A stretch of DNA of 36,052 bases, from assembly GCF_017848315.1 (NCBI RefSeq), contig NZ_JAFKEC010000060.1, positions 1-36,052 of the forward strand, given 5' to 3'. The stretch is from Pseudomonas palmensis. GTDB taxonomy: Bacteria; Pseudomonadota; Gammaproteobacteria; Pseudomonadales; Pseudomonadaceae. The position numbers and the translations under genes were made by a program. Under the pieces are notes generated by a model that was not told the origin of the DNA, made no database searches, and saw only the letters and a program-made list of their open reading frames with translations. Shown in pieces: positions 16,872-26,516 of the stretch. The first letter of the stretch is position 1, and every line of letters begins with the position of its first letter.

Positions 16872-18179
16872 ATGAACATCAGTATTTTCGGCCTCGGATA
16901 TGTAGGTGCCGTGTGCGCCGGGTGCCTCTCGGCACGTGGCCACAATGTGGTGGGGGTGGATATCTCCCCGGCCAAGATCGACATGATCAACCAGGGCAAG
17001 TCGCCCATCGTCGAGCCGGGGCTCGAGCAGCTGTTGCAACAGGCCGTGCAGCAAGGGCGCCTGTACGGCACCACCGACGTACAACGCGCCGTGCTCGACA
17101 CCGAACTGTCGCTGCTGTGCGTGGGCACGCCCAGCAAGAAGAACGGCGACCTCGACCTGGTGTACATGGAGGCCGTATGCCGCCAGATCGGCGAAGCCCT
17201 GCGCGACAAGGCTGGCCGTCACACCGTGGTGGTGCGCAGCACCGTGCTGCCAGGCACGGTCAACAACGTGGTCATCCCGCTGCTCGAGCAAGCCTCGGGC
17301 AAGAAGGCCGGCGTCGATTTCGGCGTGGCGGTCAACCCCGAGTTCCTGCGTGAAAGCACGGCCATCAAGGACTACGACTTCCCGGCCATGACCGTGATCG
17401 GCGAACTCGACACCCAGTCGGGCGACATCTTGCAATCGCTGTACGAGGGCCTGGACGCCCCGGTGATCCGCAAGTCGATCGAAGTGGCCGAGATGATCAA
17501 GTACACCTGCAACGTGTGGCACGCCACCAAGGTGAGCTTCGCCAACGAGATCGGCAACATCGCCAAGGCCTCCGGGGTGGACGGACGCGAGGTAATGGAC
17601 GTGGTATGCCAGGACCACAAGCTCAATCTGTCGCGCTACTACCTGCGCCCCGGCTTCGCCTTCGGCGGCTCGTGCCTGCCCAAGGACGTGCGCGCCCTCA
17701 CCTACCGCGCCGGCCAGCTGGACGTCGAGCACCCGCTGCTGGCCTCGATCATGTCCAGCAACCGCAGCCAGGTGCAGAACGCCTTCGACCTGGTCAGCGG
17801 TTTCAACAAGCGCCGTATCGGCCTGCTGGGGCTGAGCTTCAAGGCCGGCAGCGACGACCTGCGCGAAAGCCCGCTGGTGGAGCTGGCCGAAATGCTGATC
17901 GGCAAGGGTTACGAGCTGCGCATCTTCGACGCCAACGTCGAGTATGCCCGGGTGTTCGGCGCCAACCGCGACTACATCGAGTCGAAGATCCCGCACGTGT
18001 CGTCGCTGCTGTGCAACGACCTCGACCAGGTGATCGACGGCGCCGAGATCATCGTGCTGGGCAACAACGACCCGCGTTTCGCCCAGGCCCTGGAAGGCAA
18101 TGGCGACAAGCAGATCGTCGACCTGGTCGGTTTCATGCCCAACGCCAGCAACGCCACCCAGGAAGGGATCTGCTGGTAA
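16872..18179 (+). CDS. algD: GDP-mannose 6-dehydrogenase (first gene of alginate-like cluster)
   Basis: This 435-residue enzyme oxidises GDP-mannose twice with NAD+ to give GDP-mannuronate, the polymer precursor and committed step. The N-terminal Rossmann fold is FGLGYVGAVCAGCLSARGH. The catalytic cysteine is C268 in FGGSCLPKD, the same number as in P. aeruginosa AlgD. TVVVRSTVLPGTVNNVV, NPEFLRESTAIKDYDFP and the terminal EGICW are typical. Of all cluster proteins this is the closest to canonical AlgD. ATG 16872 is preceded by AAGGGA, and the longer frame to 16800 is not needed. It heads the transcript, with the AT-rich leader upstream and 154 bases to alg8. Confidence 0.95.
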   Translation: MNISIFGLGYVGAVCAGCLSARGHNVVGVDISPAKIDMINQGKSPIVEPGLEQLLQQAVQQGRLYGTTDVQRAVLDTELSLLCVGTPSKKNGDLDLVYMEAVCRQIGEALRDKAGRHTVVVRSTVLPGTVNNVVIPLLEQASGKKAGVDFGVAVNPEFLRESTAIKDYDFPAMTVIGELDTQSGDILQSLYEGLDAPVIRKSIEVAEMIKYTCNVWHATKVSFANEIGNIAKASGVDGREVMDVVCQDHKLNLSRYYLRPGFAFGGSCLPKDVRALTYRAGQLDVEHPLLASIMSSNRSQVQNAFDLVSGFNKRRIGLLGLSFKAGSDDLRESPLVELAEMLIGKGYELRIFDANVEYARVFGANRDYIESKIPHVSSLLCNDLDQVIDGAEIIVLGNNDPRFAQALEGNGDKQIVDLVGFMPNASNATQEGICW

Positions 18180-18333
18180 GGCCACAGGCTCCGTCAAGAG
18201 AGCCCAAGGCGTTCGACTCCACGCGTCACCCGACTGTTTACCTGCCTGAGTGCCGCCTCCTTCGGAGCGCCGGCGAACCTCATGTGCGTGAACGGCCGGG
18301 TGCGCGCTGCCCGTACCAAGGAGAAACGGCACC

Positions 18334-19866
18334 ATGAAACCACAGCAACAGCGGCCCGAGGGCCGACCCGGCTACCTGCAGGCAGGCGCCAGCTTCTGTG
18401 CCTGGGCCTGCCTGTTCGGCCTGGTCGCGCTGGCGTCGCAGATGATCGCGCCGCAGTACCTGGACCCCAGCCACCACACGTTCATCTTCATCATCGGTAC
18501 CCTGGGCATGTGGCGCTACGGCAATGCCATCGTCCACTACATCCGCGGCATGTACTTCCTGCACTGGAAGTTCCCGCGCATCCGCAAGGCGGTCGAGCGC
18601 ATGGGCGACGATGCCCTGCCCTCGCACATGTTCATGGTGGTGACCAGCTTTCGCATCCCCACCCACACCACCTTCAAGGTGTACCAGTCGGTATTCCAGG
18701 AAGTGCAGCGGCTGAACGTGCCGTGCACGGTGATCGCCTCGATCGTGGAAAAAGGCGACGAGCAGTTCATCAAGACCATCATGCGCAACGAGGTGGTCGA
18801 TCGCGACGACATCAAGCTGGTGATCGTGCGCGCCCGTGGCACCGGCAAGCGTGACGGCCTGGCCCATGCCTTCCGTGCCCTGTCGCGGCAGATGCCGCTG
18901 CAGGACGCGGTGGTCGGCGTGGTCGACGGCGACACCATGATGCTGCCCGGCTGCGTCGAGCGCGCGGTCAAGCTGTTCGCCTACCTGCCCAATGTCGGCG
19001 GCCTGACCACCAACGAGTTCTGCGAGGTCGAAGGCAGCCCGCTGATGCGCCAGTGGCACTCGATGCGCTTCGTGCAGCGGCACATCAACATGTGCTCGAT
19101 GGCCCTGTCGCACCGGGTGCTGACCCTGACCGGCCGGCTGTCGTTCTTTCGCGCCAGCGTGATGACCGACCCCGAATTCATCCGCGACGTGGAAGCCGAC
19201 TTTCTCGAACACTGGCGCCTGGGCCGCTTCCAGTTTCTCACCGGCGACGACAAGTCCTCGTGGCTGAGCCTGATGCGCGCCGGCTGGGACACCTTCTACG
19301 TGCCCGACAGCAACACCCTGACCGTGGAGCATCCACCAGACAACAGCTTCTGGCGCGCCACCCGCCAGCTGATGTTCCGCTGGTACGGCAACTCGCTGCG
19401 CCAGAACTTTCGCGCCACCCACCTGCTGGGCCGCGCCCGCCTGGGCCTGTTCACCCTGTACGTGCTGCTCGACCAGCGCGTGTCGATGTGGACCTGCCTG
19501 ATGGGCCTGACCGCCTCGGTAGTGGCCGGCGTGGTGTTCGGCATCGAGTACCTGCTGGTGTACCTGTTCTGGGTACTGCTCTCGCGCAGCCTGGTGACGG
19601 TGCTGTTTCTGTTCGCCGGTCACCCGGTCAGCCCGGTGTACCCGTTCGTTCTCTATTACAACCAGATCGTGGGCTCGCTGATGAAGGTGTACGCACTGTT
19701 CCACATGGACCAGCAGAGCTGGACCCGGCAAAAAACCACGCTAAGCAACGGCACTGTCGATTTCGACACGGCCCTGAACCGCTGGTCATCGAAGGCGATG
19801 CTGTTTTCATCCATCGCGATTTTCTTCGGTGCCATCTCGGTACTTCTCGAACTCACGCAACGTTAA
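18334..19866 (+). CDS. alg8: Alginate-type polymerase, family 2 glycosyltransferase
   Basis: This 510-residue inner-membrane synthase polymerises mannuronate from its GDP-sugar. N-terminal membrane segments (about residues 20-60) are followed by a cytoplasmic GT2 domain: VVTSFRIPTHTT, GTGKRDGLAHAFRALSRQMP, the metal/nucleotide site D198-G-D200 (VVDGDT), FLTGDDKSSWLS with the acceptor-base region, and RQLMFRWYGN in place of QxxRW. C-terminal membrane helices follow from about residue 370. The pattern matches Alg8 throughout, but many positions differ from P. aeruginosa Alg8, far more than for AlgD. A good AAGGAG ribosome-binding site precedes ATG 18334. Activity should depend on Alg44, encoded next. 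Confidence 0.92.
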   Translation: MKPQQQRPEGRPGYLQAGASFCAWACLFGLVALASQMIAPQYLDPSHHTFIFIIGTLGMWRYGNAIVHYIRGMYFLHWKFPRIRKAVERMGDDALPSHMFMVVTSFRIPTHTTFKVYQSVFQEVQRLNVPCTVIASIVEKGDEQFIKTIMRNEVVDRDDIKLVIVRARGTGKRDGLAHAFRALSRQMPLQDAVVGVVDGDTMMLPGCVERAVKLFAYLPNVGGLTTNEFCEVEGSPLMRQWHSMRFVQRHINMCSMALSHRVLTLTGRLSFFRASVMTDPEFIRDVEADFLEHWRLGRFQFLTGDDKSSWLSLMRAGWDTFYVPDSNTLTVEHPPDNSFWRATRQLMFRWYGNSLRQNFRATHLLGRARLGLFTLYVLLDQRVSMWTCLMGLTASVVAGVVFGIEYLLVYLFWVLLSRSLVTVLFLFAGHPVSPVYPFVLYYNQIVGSLMKVYALFHMDQQSWTRQKTTLSNGTVDFDTALNRWSSKAMLFSSIAIFFGAISVLLELTQR

Positions 19867-19881
19867 GGAAAGGCGCCTGCC

Positions 19882-21051
19882 ATGAGTAGCTCGAACATCC
19901 CAGCAGCCCCCGGCACCACTGCAGCCAACGTGGTCCACGAGGCCATCGACGAACGCCAATACGTGCGCACCAAGCTCAATGCCCGGGTCAGGCTCAGCGC
20001 CCCCGGCCAGGCGCCCATCGACAGCACCCTGCAGGACATCTCCCTGGGCGGCCTGGGCCTGGTGCACAGCGCCCCGCTGAAGATCGGCAGCCTGTACACC
20101 GCCTCGATCCAGCTGCGCCTGAACCAGGTCGACCTGAACATCGACAGCCAGATCAAGATCGTCTCGCAGCGCGGCGCCGAAGTCGGCGCGCAGTTCGTCG
20201 ACCTCGACGCCCAGAAGCGCGACATCCTGCGCTACATCATCAGCGCCTACCTGTCGGGCGAAATTGCCGACGTCAACGGCCTGTTCAACGTGATGCAGCG
20301 CGAGAACTACATCAAGGAGCGCAAGCACAAGTACGCCAGCGCACGCAATGCAGGCGATCGCCTGCGCGCCATCGGCGGCACCCTGCTGTTCACCGCCGCC
20401 GGCATCGCCGCGCTGAGCTTCGTGGCCTACAAGAGCTACCTGCTGTTCTTCCGCATTCCGGCCGTGCAGGCCCAGGTCAGTGCCGATGCGCAGATCATCA
20501 GCATGCCCGACAACGGCTACGTGAAGTTCCTGCTGCAGCCTGGGCAGAGCGAGGTCAAGGCCGGCGAGCCGCTGGCCAACATCTCCACCCAACTGGCTAC
20601 CAGCTTCACCAGCCCGGCCGACATGAAGGCGCTGGCCGACCTCGCGCCCGGCGACCTGCAGACCCTGCTGGGGCGCGCCACCATCGAGACCGTGATCAAC
20701 AGCCCGTGCGACTGCCAGGTGTACTTCCCCAGCACGCCCATGAACGGCTACGGCTACAAGCAGGCGCCGCTGCTGCACCTGCTGCCCAAGGACCAGCCGC
20801 TGTACGTCAGCGCCAACGTGCCGTTCGACAAGCTGAGCGACATCAGCCGGGTCAGATCCGTGGACCTGCAGGTGTTCGGCCTGGACGAACGCTTCGGCGG
20901 CACCGTGGTGGACTCGCGGGTCGACGCACTGAACAAGAACCTCGCCCTGACCATCCGGCCGGACCGTCCGCTGCCACTGGCGGCCTACCAGAAACCGGTG
21001 GCGGTGGACCTGTACCTGGGCCTGCCGGCCTTGCCGTCGCTGTCGCACTGA
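19882..21051 (+). CDS. alg44: PilZ-domain c-di-GMP receptor and polymerase co-subunit
   Basis: This is a 389-residue inner-membrane protein. The N-terminal PilZ domain carries both c-di-GMP motifs, R25-QYV-R29 and D52-x-S54-x-x-G57 (QDISLGGLGL), so ligand binding looks intact. One membrane segment at about residues 155-180 (LLFTAAGIAALSFVAYKSYL) leads to a periplasmic HlyD/membrane-fusion-like domain with SPCDCQVYF. In the alginate system Alg44 binding of c-di-GMP switches on Alg8, and the periplasmic part links to the export machinery. It follows alg8 by 15 bases, with AAGGAAAGG upstream. The presence of both motifs predicts post-translational c-di-GMP control of this polymer. Confidence 0.93.
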   Translation: MSSSNIPAAPGTTAANVVHEAIDERQYVRTKLNARVRLSAPGQAPIDSTLQDISLGGLGLVHSAPLKIGSLYTASIQLRLNQVDLNIDSQIKIVSQRGAEVGAQFVDLDAQKRDILRYIISAYLSGEIADVNGLFNVMQRENYIKERKHKYASARNAGDRLRAIGGTLLFTAAGIAALSFVAYKSYLLFFRIPAVQAQVSADAQIISMPDNGYVKFLLQPGQSEVKAGEPLANISTQLATSFTSPADMKALADLAPGDLQTLLGRATIETVINSPCDCQVYFPSTPMNGYGYKQAPLLHLLPKDQPLYVSANVPFDKLSDISRVRSVDLQVFGLDERFGGTVVDSRVDALNKNLALTIRPDRPLPLAAYQKPVAVDLYLGLPALPSLSH

Positions 21052-21062
21052 AGGGCCCCCAG

Positions 21063-22508
21063 ATGAAACCGATGACGCCCGCCTGGCTGCTGTTCACCGC
21101 CCTCGCCTGCACCGGCCCTGCCCTTGCCGGGCAAAGCCTGGAGCAGATCCGCTACGCGCTGTACAAGGACCCGCAAGCCGATGTGAGCGCCGATTTGCGC
21201 GTGCTCGCCGAGCGCGGTGACCTGGCGTCCAAGCAGTTGCTGGGCGATGTGCTGGCCAGCAGCGACAGCGCCAACCGCCAGGAGGCGATCCGCCTGTACC
21301 AGGAAGCGTTTGCCGAGGGTCGCGGCCTGGTGCCGGCGCTGGCCTCGCTGGCCCGCCTGCTTGACCGCAGCCCCGGCCTGCGTCAGCAGCAGCGCCCCTG
21401 GGTGGCCCAGGCGCTGACCCGCTACCCGGCCACCCTGGACCCGCGCAACACCAATGCCACGCTGGAAGTGTTCCTGACCTACCCGGACCTGGTGCCCACC
21501 GCCGAGGCCTCGCAGTTGCTGGCGCTGTACGAGCAGTCCTGCCTGCTCGACTGCCACCCCGAGCTGTACCGCGCGGTGGTCGCCGAGCGCCAGGGCGACC
21601 GCGCCGCTGCCGAGCACTGGTACCAGCAGGCGGTACGCGTCGACCCGCGTGGCGTCGACCGCTACTACGCCTTCCTCGGCGAGCGCCAGGACACCGCGTT
21701 CCCCGCCTTCGCCCGCACCCTGGAGCCCCGGATGGCGCAGTTGCCGGTGGAGATCGTGCACCGTATCGGCTCGTTGCTCGACACCATCAGCACCGTGCAG
21801 CGTGCCGACCAGCAGGCCGAGCAGGATGAGCAGCTGGGCAACGCCATGGGGGCCCCAAGGCCCGCGCCCACCCCCGAACAGCAGGCCCGTGCAAAGGCCC
21901 TGGCCGATGAATGGGCGGCCGCCATGGCCGAGGTCCAGCGCTGGTTCGACAACGCCGCGCAGCGCGGTTTCGTGCCGGCGCTGGTGTCCAAGGCCAACTT
22001 CATGATCTCCAACCCCACCGAGCACAACGCCGACCAGGTACAGGCGCTGATTGCCCAGGTGCAGGCCAAGGACCCGACCCGGGCCAAGGCGCTCAATGCC
22101 TCGCTGTACATGGTCACCAACTGGCTGACCCTGGACCCGCAAAAGGCCCAGGTGCTGATCGACGAACTGATCGCCAGCAACTTTCGCGACGCGCACCTGC
22201 TGCTGGCCGACCTGTACAGCAAGGGCGGCCTCGACCAGCCCGACCAGGAGCGTGCCCTGGCGATCTACCAGGAACAGGCCGAGCGCGGCGCCACTGCCGC
22301 CTGGTACCGCATGGCCACCATCTACGCGAGCGGCCGCGCCATCTGCCACGACCCGGTCAAGGCCTACACCTACGCGCGCCTTGCCCTGGACCTGGGCGAG
22401 CGCCGCGCCCGCGGGCTGCTCAAGCGCCTGGACAAAACCCTGAAAACGGCTGACATCGAGCGCGCCATGGCGGCACGCAATGACCTGCTCAAGGAGACCA
22501 CCCTGTGA
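21063..22508 (+). CDS. algK: AlgK-like outer-membrane assembly protein with TPR/Sel1-like repeats
   Basis: This is a 481-residue exported helical-repeat protein. Residues 1-23 form a signal sequence. C16 in FTALACTG fits the loose lipoprotein pattern, though cleavage after ALA at residue 22 is also possible, so lipidation is uncertain. Repeats are visible as RLYQEAFAEGRGLVPALASLA, WYQQAVRVDPRG and, near the end, AIYQEQAERGATAAWYRMAT followed by AYTYARLALDLGE, typical of Sel1/TPR units. In alginate secretion AlgK places the porin AlgE and bridges the periplasmic proteins. Similarity to P. aeruginosa AlgK is visible mainly in architecture, position and length. The ATG is 11 bases after alg44, and the end overlaps algE by four bases. 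Confidence 0.8.
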   Translation: MKPMTPAWLLFTALACTGPALAGQSLEQIRYALYKDPQADVSADLRVLAERGDLASKQLLGDVLASSDSANRQEAIRLYQEAFAEGRGLVPALASLARLLDRSPGLRQQQRPWVAQALTRYPATLDPRNTNATLEVFLTYPDLVPTAEASQLLALYEQSCLLDCHPELYRAVVAERQGDRAAAEHWYQQAVRVDPRGVDRYYAFLGERQDTAFPAFARTLEPRMAQLPVEIVHRIGSLLDTISTVQRADQQAEQDEQLGNAMGAPRPAPTPEQQARAKALADEWAAAMAEVQRWFDNAAQRGFVPALVSKANFMISNPTEHNADQVQALIAQVQAKDPTRAKALNASLYMVTNWLTLDPQKAQVLIDELIASNFRDAHLLLADLYSKGGLDQPDQERALAIYQEQAERGATAAWYRMATIYASGRAICHDPVKAYTYARLALDLGERRARGLLKRLDKTLKTADIERAMAARNDLLKETTL

Positions 22509-23959
22509 AAGCGCATCCGTCCCTGTTTGGCGCCCTGCTAATGCTCGCGCCGCTGTACACCGCGTTCGCCGCCGAAGAAATCACCGGCCCCGAGGCCGAC
22601 AGCAGCGAGCCGGTGCGGGTAGACGCCGACGCCAGCACGCCGGTGATCACCTCCGAATTCTTCAACAAGCTCACCGTGCAGACCGGCTACGGCCCCGAAG
22701 ACTCCCAGGTGGGGCGCAGCCGCGAGAGCTTCTACAGCCTGCGCTACGAACCCTCGTTCGCCTGGTACTCACCGGAAAAACGCTGGGCCAAGTGGATGGT
22801 CTACGGTCGCCTGTGGCTCAACTACGACTCCAGCCAGACGGCCAACAGCCAGAACGAAAGCACCAACGCCTTCGACCGCGAGCAGCCCGAGGGCTGGTAC
22901 GCCGAGCTGCGCGAGCTGTACGTCAAGCGCAACCTGCTGGGCGACGACCCACGCTTCTCGCTGTCGGCCGGACGCCAGCGCTTTGCCGACGACTACGGCA
23001 TCTGGTGGGACGACAGCATCGAATCGCTGCGTTTCGACTACAAGGACACCTTCGCCAAGGGCTTCTTCGCCGTGGCGCAGAAGTTCTACAACTACAACAG
23101 CGACGTCAACCGCCTGGCCGACAGCGAAGAACGCACCACCTACCTGATGGGCGAGTACGCCTACCGCTGGAGCGAGAACAACTGGGCCGGCACGCGCCTG
23201 ATGTACGAAGACGACCACAGCGGGCACGACCCGCGTGACCGCTACGACTTCACCGGCATGCGCTACGGGCTGTTCTTCAAGGCCGACAACCTGCAGGTCA
23301 GCCCGCTGTTCAGCGACTACCACCTGGAGCTGGCCGCACTCGACGGCAAGGTCGACAACACCGACGGCAACGGCCTGACCACCACCGGCCACAACGCCAG
23401 CGGCTGGGCGGCGCTGGGCGAGATCGGCAAACGCTTCGACGACCTGCCCTGGACCCCGCGCCTGGCCTTGCGCGGCGGGCTGACCGACAAGCCGAGCAAC
23501 GAGAACGACGGCTTTCGTCTCAACACCATCCAGTCCGACCGCATCACCCGCCAGGGCTCCTACAGCACCCGCCTGGCCAGCTCGTTCGTCAGCCTCGACC
23601 TGCGCAACCTGAGCTACTACGGCTTTGCCGTGGAAACCCGGCCCACGCCGCGCAGCGCCCTGGATTTTCGCCTCACCGAACTCAAGCTGCGCGATGCCAG
23701 TGGCACGCTGCCGATCCGCGTCGACGGCGACCAGCGCAGCGCGCGCAACCAGGCCATCGCCCAGGGCAGCAACGGCAACGGCAAGCACGTGGGGCAGATG
23801 CTCGACCTCAACTACTACTGGAAGATGTTTCCGGTCGCCCTCGACGGCAAGCACCTGGACGTCAACACCCTGGTCAGCGCCAGCTACCTCAATGCCGGCA
23901 ACGCGCTGGATACCGGTGACGACTACCAGCTGACGGTCGGCGTCGTGATCAGTTACTAA
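22505..23959 (+). CDS. algE: AlgE-like outer-membrane polysaccharide porin
   Basis: This 484-residue outer-membrane beta-barrel starts at GTG inside the algK stop (GTGA overlap). The signal peptide ends near residue 22 (TAFA-AEE). The family block GRQRFADDYGIWWDDSIESL closely resembles AlgE, followed by alternating aromatic strands such as WAGTRLMYEDDHSGHDP and a C-terminal aromatic residue (VVISY) for BAM-dependent assembly. AlgE is an 18-strand monomeric channel for anionic alginate with an arginine-rich pore. Loops here differ markedly, which could reflect a different polymer. In the canonical operon algG follows, but here algI follows instead. Confidence 0.9.
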   Translation: MKAHPSLFGALLMLAPLYTAFAAEEITGPEADSSEPVRVDADASTPVITSEFFNKLTVQTGYGPEDSQVGRSRESFYSLRYEPSFAWYSPEKRWAKWMVYGRLWLNYDSSQTANSQNESTNAFDREQPEGWYAELRELYVKRNLLGDDPRFSLSAGRQRFADDYGIWWDDSIESLRFDYKDTFAKGFFAVAQKFYNYNSDVNRLADSEERTTYLMGEYAYRWSENNWAGTRLMYEDDHSGHDPRDRYDFTGMRYGLFFKADNLQVSPLFSDYHLELAALDGKVDNTDGNGLTTTGHNASGWAALGEIGKRFDDLPWTPRLALRGGLTDKPSNENDGFRLNTIQSDRITRQGSYSTRLASSFVSLDLRNLSYYGFAVETRPTPRSALDFRLTELKLRDASGTLPIRVDGDQRSARNQAIAQGSNGNGKHVGQMLDLNYYWKMFPVALDGKHLDVNTLVSASYLNAGNALDTGDDYQLTVGVVISY

Positions 23960-23973
23960 GGGCGGGCCCCGCG

Positions 23974-25401
23974 ATGATTTTCGCCTCAAACGTGTTCCTG
24001 TTCCTCTACCTGCCGCTGTTCCTGGCGGTGTACTTCCTGGCGCGTGCGCCGTGGCGCTCCACGGTGATCGTCGCCGCCAGCTACATCTTCTATGCCTGGT
24101 GGCGCCCGGACTTCCTGCTGCTGTTCGTCGGCATCACCTACTGGAACTACTGGTTCGGCCTGCGCATCAAGGCGCGCCTGGACGCCGGCGACAAGCGCTG
24201 GGCGTTCCGCCTGCTGTGGATCGGCATCATCGGCAACCTGTCGACCCTGGGCTATTTCAAGTACGCCAACTTCGGCGCCGAGGTGCTGGGCGCACTGCTG
24301 GCGCCGCTGGGCATCAACACCTTCACCCTGGAGACGATCTTCCTGCCGCTGGGCATCTCGTTCTACGTGTTCCATGCCCTGAGCTATATCGTCGACATCT
24401 ACCGCAAGGACGCCACGCCCACCAACAACTTCATCGACTTCGCCGCATTCGTCGCGCTGTTCCCGCACCTGGTGGCCGGCCCGATCCTGCGCTACAGCCA
24501 ACTGGCCCCGCAGCTGCGCCAGCGTACCCACTCGCTGGAGATGTTCTCGCTGGGGGTATGCCGGTTCATGCTCGGTTTCATCATGAAGGTGCTGATCGCC
24601 GACCAGCTGGCGCCGATCAACGTGCTGTTCATCAGCGAGGGCAGCCTGCAGCTGAGCGATGCCTGGTTCGGCCTGGTGGTGTCGACCCTGCAGCTGTACT
24701 TCGACTTCGCCGGCTACAGCCACATGGCCCTGGGCCTGGCGCTGATGATGGGCTTTCGCTTCCCGGAGAACTTCAACCAGCCCTACGTCTCGCAGAGCAT
24801 CACCGAGTTCTGGAGCCGCTGGCACATGACCCTGGCGCACTTTCTGCGCGACTACGTGTACATGCCGCTGGTGCGCAAGCGCATCGCCGGGGCCATGCCG
24901 GCGCTGGTGTACACCATGCTGCTGTCGGGGCTGTGGCACGGCGCAAGCTTCGCCTTCATCTGCTGGGGGCTGTTCTTCGGCCTGGGCATGGTGATCGAGC
25001 GCAAGTTCAACCTGGCCACCAAGGTCACCACGCCCTACCGCCTGGGGCGCAACCTGCGCACCGGGTTGCTGATCATCCTGAGCATGCCGCTGTTCTTCAC
25101 CAACGACCTGCGCCATAGCCTGGACATCTACCAGGCGCTGTTCGGCTTCAACGGCCTGGGCTCGCTGGAGCTCTACGTGCTGGGCGCCTCGAAGATGGCC
25201 ATGTCGTTCGTGGCGGTGGCGCTGTGCTGGCTGATCCTGGCCGGCAGCAACAACGTGCGCTACTACGCCGGCAACAAGCAGCACTTCTTCATGGCCCATG
25301 TCGGCGGGCTCAAGGCCGTGCTGCTGTGGGCCGGCTTCGCGCTGGCGCTGAGCAGCCTGGCTGCGCACTCGTTCTCCCCCTTCCTCTACTTCCAGTTCTA
25401 G
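23974..25401 (+). CDS. algI: AlgI-like membrane-bound O-acyltransferase
   Basis: This 475-residue MBOAT protein has many membrane helices and passes acetyl groups across the inner membrane for polymer acetylation. Family features are FPHLVAGPILRYSQLAPQLR, LYFDFAGYSHMALGLALMMG, FNQPYVSQSITEFWSRWHMT and the catalytic histidine H322 in GLWHGASFAF, which falls at the same residue number as in P. aeruginosa AlgI. The protein is somewhat shorter at the C-terminus than the usual 520 residues. It follows algE by 14 bases with a GC-rich ribosome-binding site, and algJ begins nine bases later. Its position directly after algE breaks the canonical order. Confidence 0.93.
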   Translation: MIFASNVFLFLYLPLFLAVYFLARAPWRSTVIVAASYIFYAWWRPDFLLLFVGITYWNYWFGLRIKARLDAGDKRWAFRLLWIGIIGNLSTLGYFKYANFGAEVLGALLAPLGINTFTLETIFLPLGISFYVFHALSYIVDIYRKDATPTNNFIDFAAFVALFPHLVAGPILRYSQLAPQLRQRTHSLEMFSLGVCRFMLGFIMKVLIADQLAPINVLFISEGSLQLSDAWFGLVVSTLQLYFDFAGYSHMALGLALMMGFRFPENFNQPYVSQSITEFWSRWHMTLAHFLRDYVYMPLVRKRIAGAMPALVYTMLLSGLWHGASFAFICWGLFFGLGMVIERKFNLATKVTTPYRLGRNLRTGLLIILSMPLFFTNDLRHSLDIYQALFGFNGLGSLELYVLGASKMAMSFVAVALCWLILAGSNNVRYYAGNKQHFFMAHVGGLKAVLLWAGFALALSSLAAHSFSPFLYFQF

Positions 25402-25410
25402 GAGACTGTC

Positions 25411-26505
25411 ATGTACCCGGTGATGAACTCGGCAAGCAAGGTCAACGGCATTCTGTTCTGCCTGGTGCTGGCGGGGATGTTCGTCTACTCCCTGCCGCCG
25501 GTTTTCAGTTTCGCGAAAAACCAGAGTGACGCCTGGAACCTGTTCGTCGACGGCAAGCTGCTGCGCAAGTTCGAGCAGGCCTACGACAAGCGCTTCTTCC
25601 TGCGCGAGCCCTCGGTGCAGCTGTGGGCCGACGCGCAGTACCTGCTGTTCAGGGAGGGCACCAAGGGCGTGGTACTGGGCAAGGACGGCTGGCTCTATAC
25701 CTCCCAGGAATACCGTGTGCCCAATGACCTGGAGGCCAACCTGCAAGGCCAGCTGGCACAGATCGACGCCGTGCAGGCGCAACTGGCGCAGCACGGCAAG
25801 CGCCTGGTGCTGCTGCCGTTGCCGATGAAGCTGGACATCTATGCCGCGCATGCCGAGCACCCGTTCGATCCGCGCGCCATCAGCCTGTACGACCGCTTCG
25901 TGGCGCAGCTGCAGGCACGCAACGTCACGGTGACGCCGCTGCGCTCGGCGTTTCTGGACAACCTCGGCGGCCCGCCGCTGTTTCTCAAGTCCGACACCCA
26001 CTGGAGCCCCGATGGCGCACGCCTGGCCGCCTTCGAACTGGCGCGCCAGCACCCGGAGCTGCTGGGCCAGGAGCGCTATGTGTCGCACCAGGTCGCGCAA
26101 AAGACCGTCAAGGGCGACCTGATGAACTACATCCAGTTCGACCAGAGCCGGCTGATGCCGGACTTTGGCGCCAACCAGATCGCCGTGTACGAAACCCTGA
26201 AGGCCGAACAGAGCAGCGATGAGCTGTTCGCCGACCAGGCCCAAAGCCTGCTGCTGGTAGGTACCAGCTACAGCAAGATCGACGACTGGAACTTCGTCGG
26301 TTTTCTCAAGGAAGCCCTCAACCGTGACCTGCTGAGCATTGCCGTGGAGGCCCGCGGGCCGTTCGAGGCAATGAACCAGTTTCTGGCCAGCGATGAGCTG
26401 GGCAACCCTGACATCGACACCGTGGTCTGGGAATTCCCGCTGCGCACCCTGCTGGCCCATCGGGTCAGCGGCCAGCGTCAGATGAACCAGACCCAACACT
26501 TCTAA
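25411..26505 (+). CDS. algJ: AlgJ-like SGNH-type acetyltransferase
   Basis: This is a 364-residue periplasmic protein anchored by an uncleaved N-terminal segment (GILFCLVLAGMFVYSL). The SGNH-like active site is intact: D195-T-H197 in KSDTHWSPDGA and S286 in LLVGTSYSKIDDW. It takes acetyl groups delivered through AlgI and hands them on during polymer O-acetylation. It contains KGVVLGKDGWLYTSQEY, the usual AlgJ/AlgX start of the catalytic domain. TAGGAG overlapping the algI stop serves as its ribosome-binding site. AlgX, encoded two genes downstream, has the same fold but a different C-terminus. Confidence 0.93.
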   Translation: MYPVMNSASKVNGILFCLVLAGMFVYSLPPVFSFAKNQSDAWNLFVDGKLLRKFEQAYDKRFFLREPSVQLWADAQYLLFREGTKGVVLGKDGWLYTSQEYRVPNDLEANLQGQLAQIDAVQAQLAQHGKRLVLLPLPMKLDIYAAHAEHPFDPRAISLYDRFVAQLQARNVTVTPLRSAFLDNLGGPPLFLKSDTHWSPDGARLAAFELARQHPELLGQERYVSHQVAQKTVKGDLMNYIQFDQSRLMPDFGANQIAVYETLKAEQSSDELFADQAQSLLLVGTSYSKIDDWNFVGFLKEALNRDLLSIAVEARGPFEAMNQFLASDELGNPDIDTVVWEFPLRTLLAHRVSGQRQMNQTQHF

Positions 26506-26516
26506 GGAGATACACC

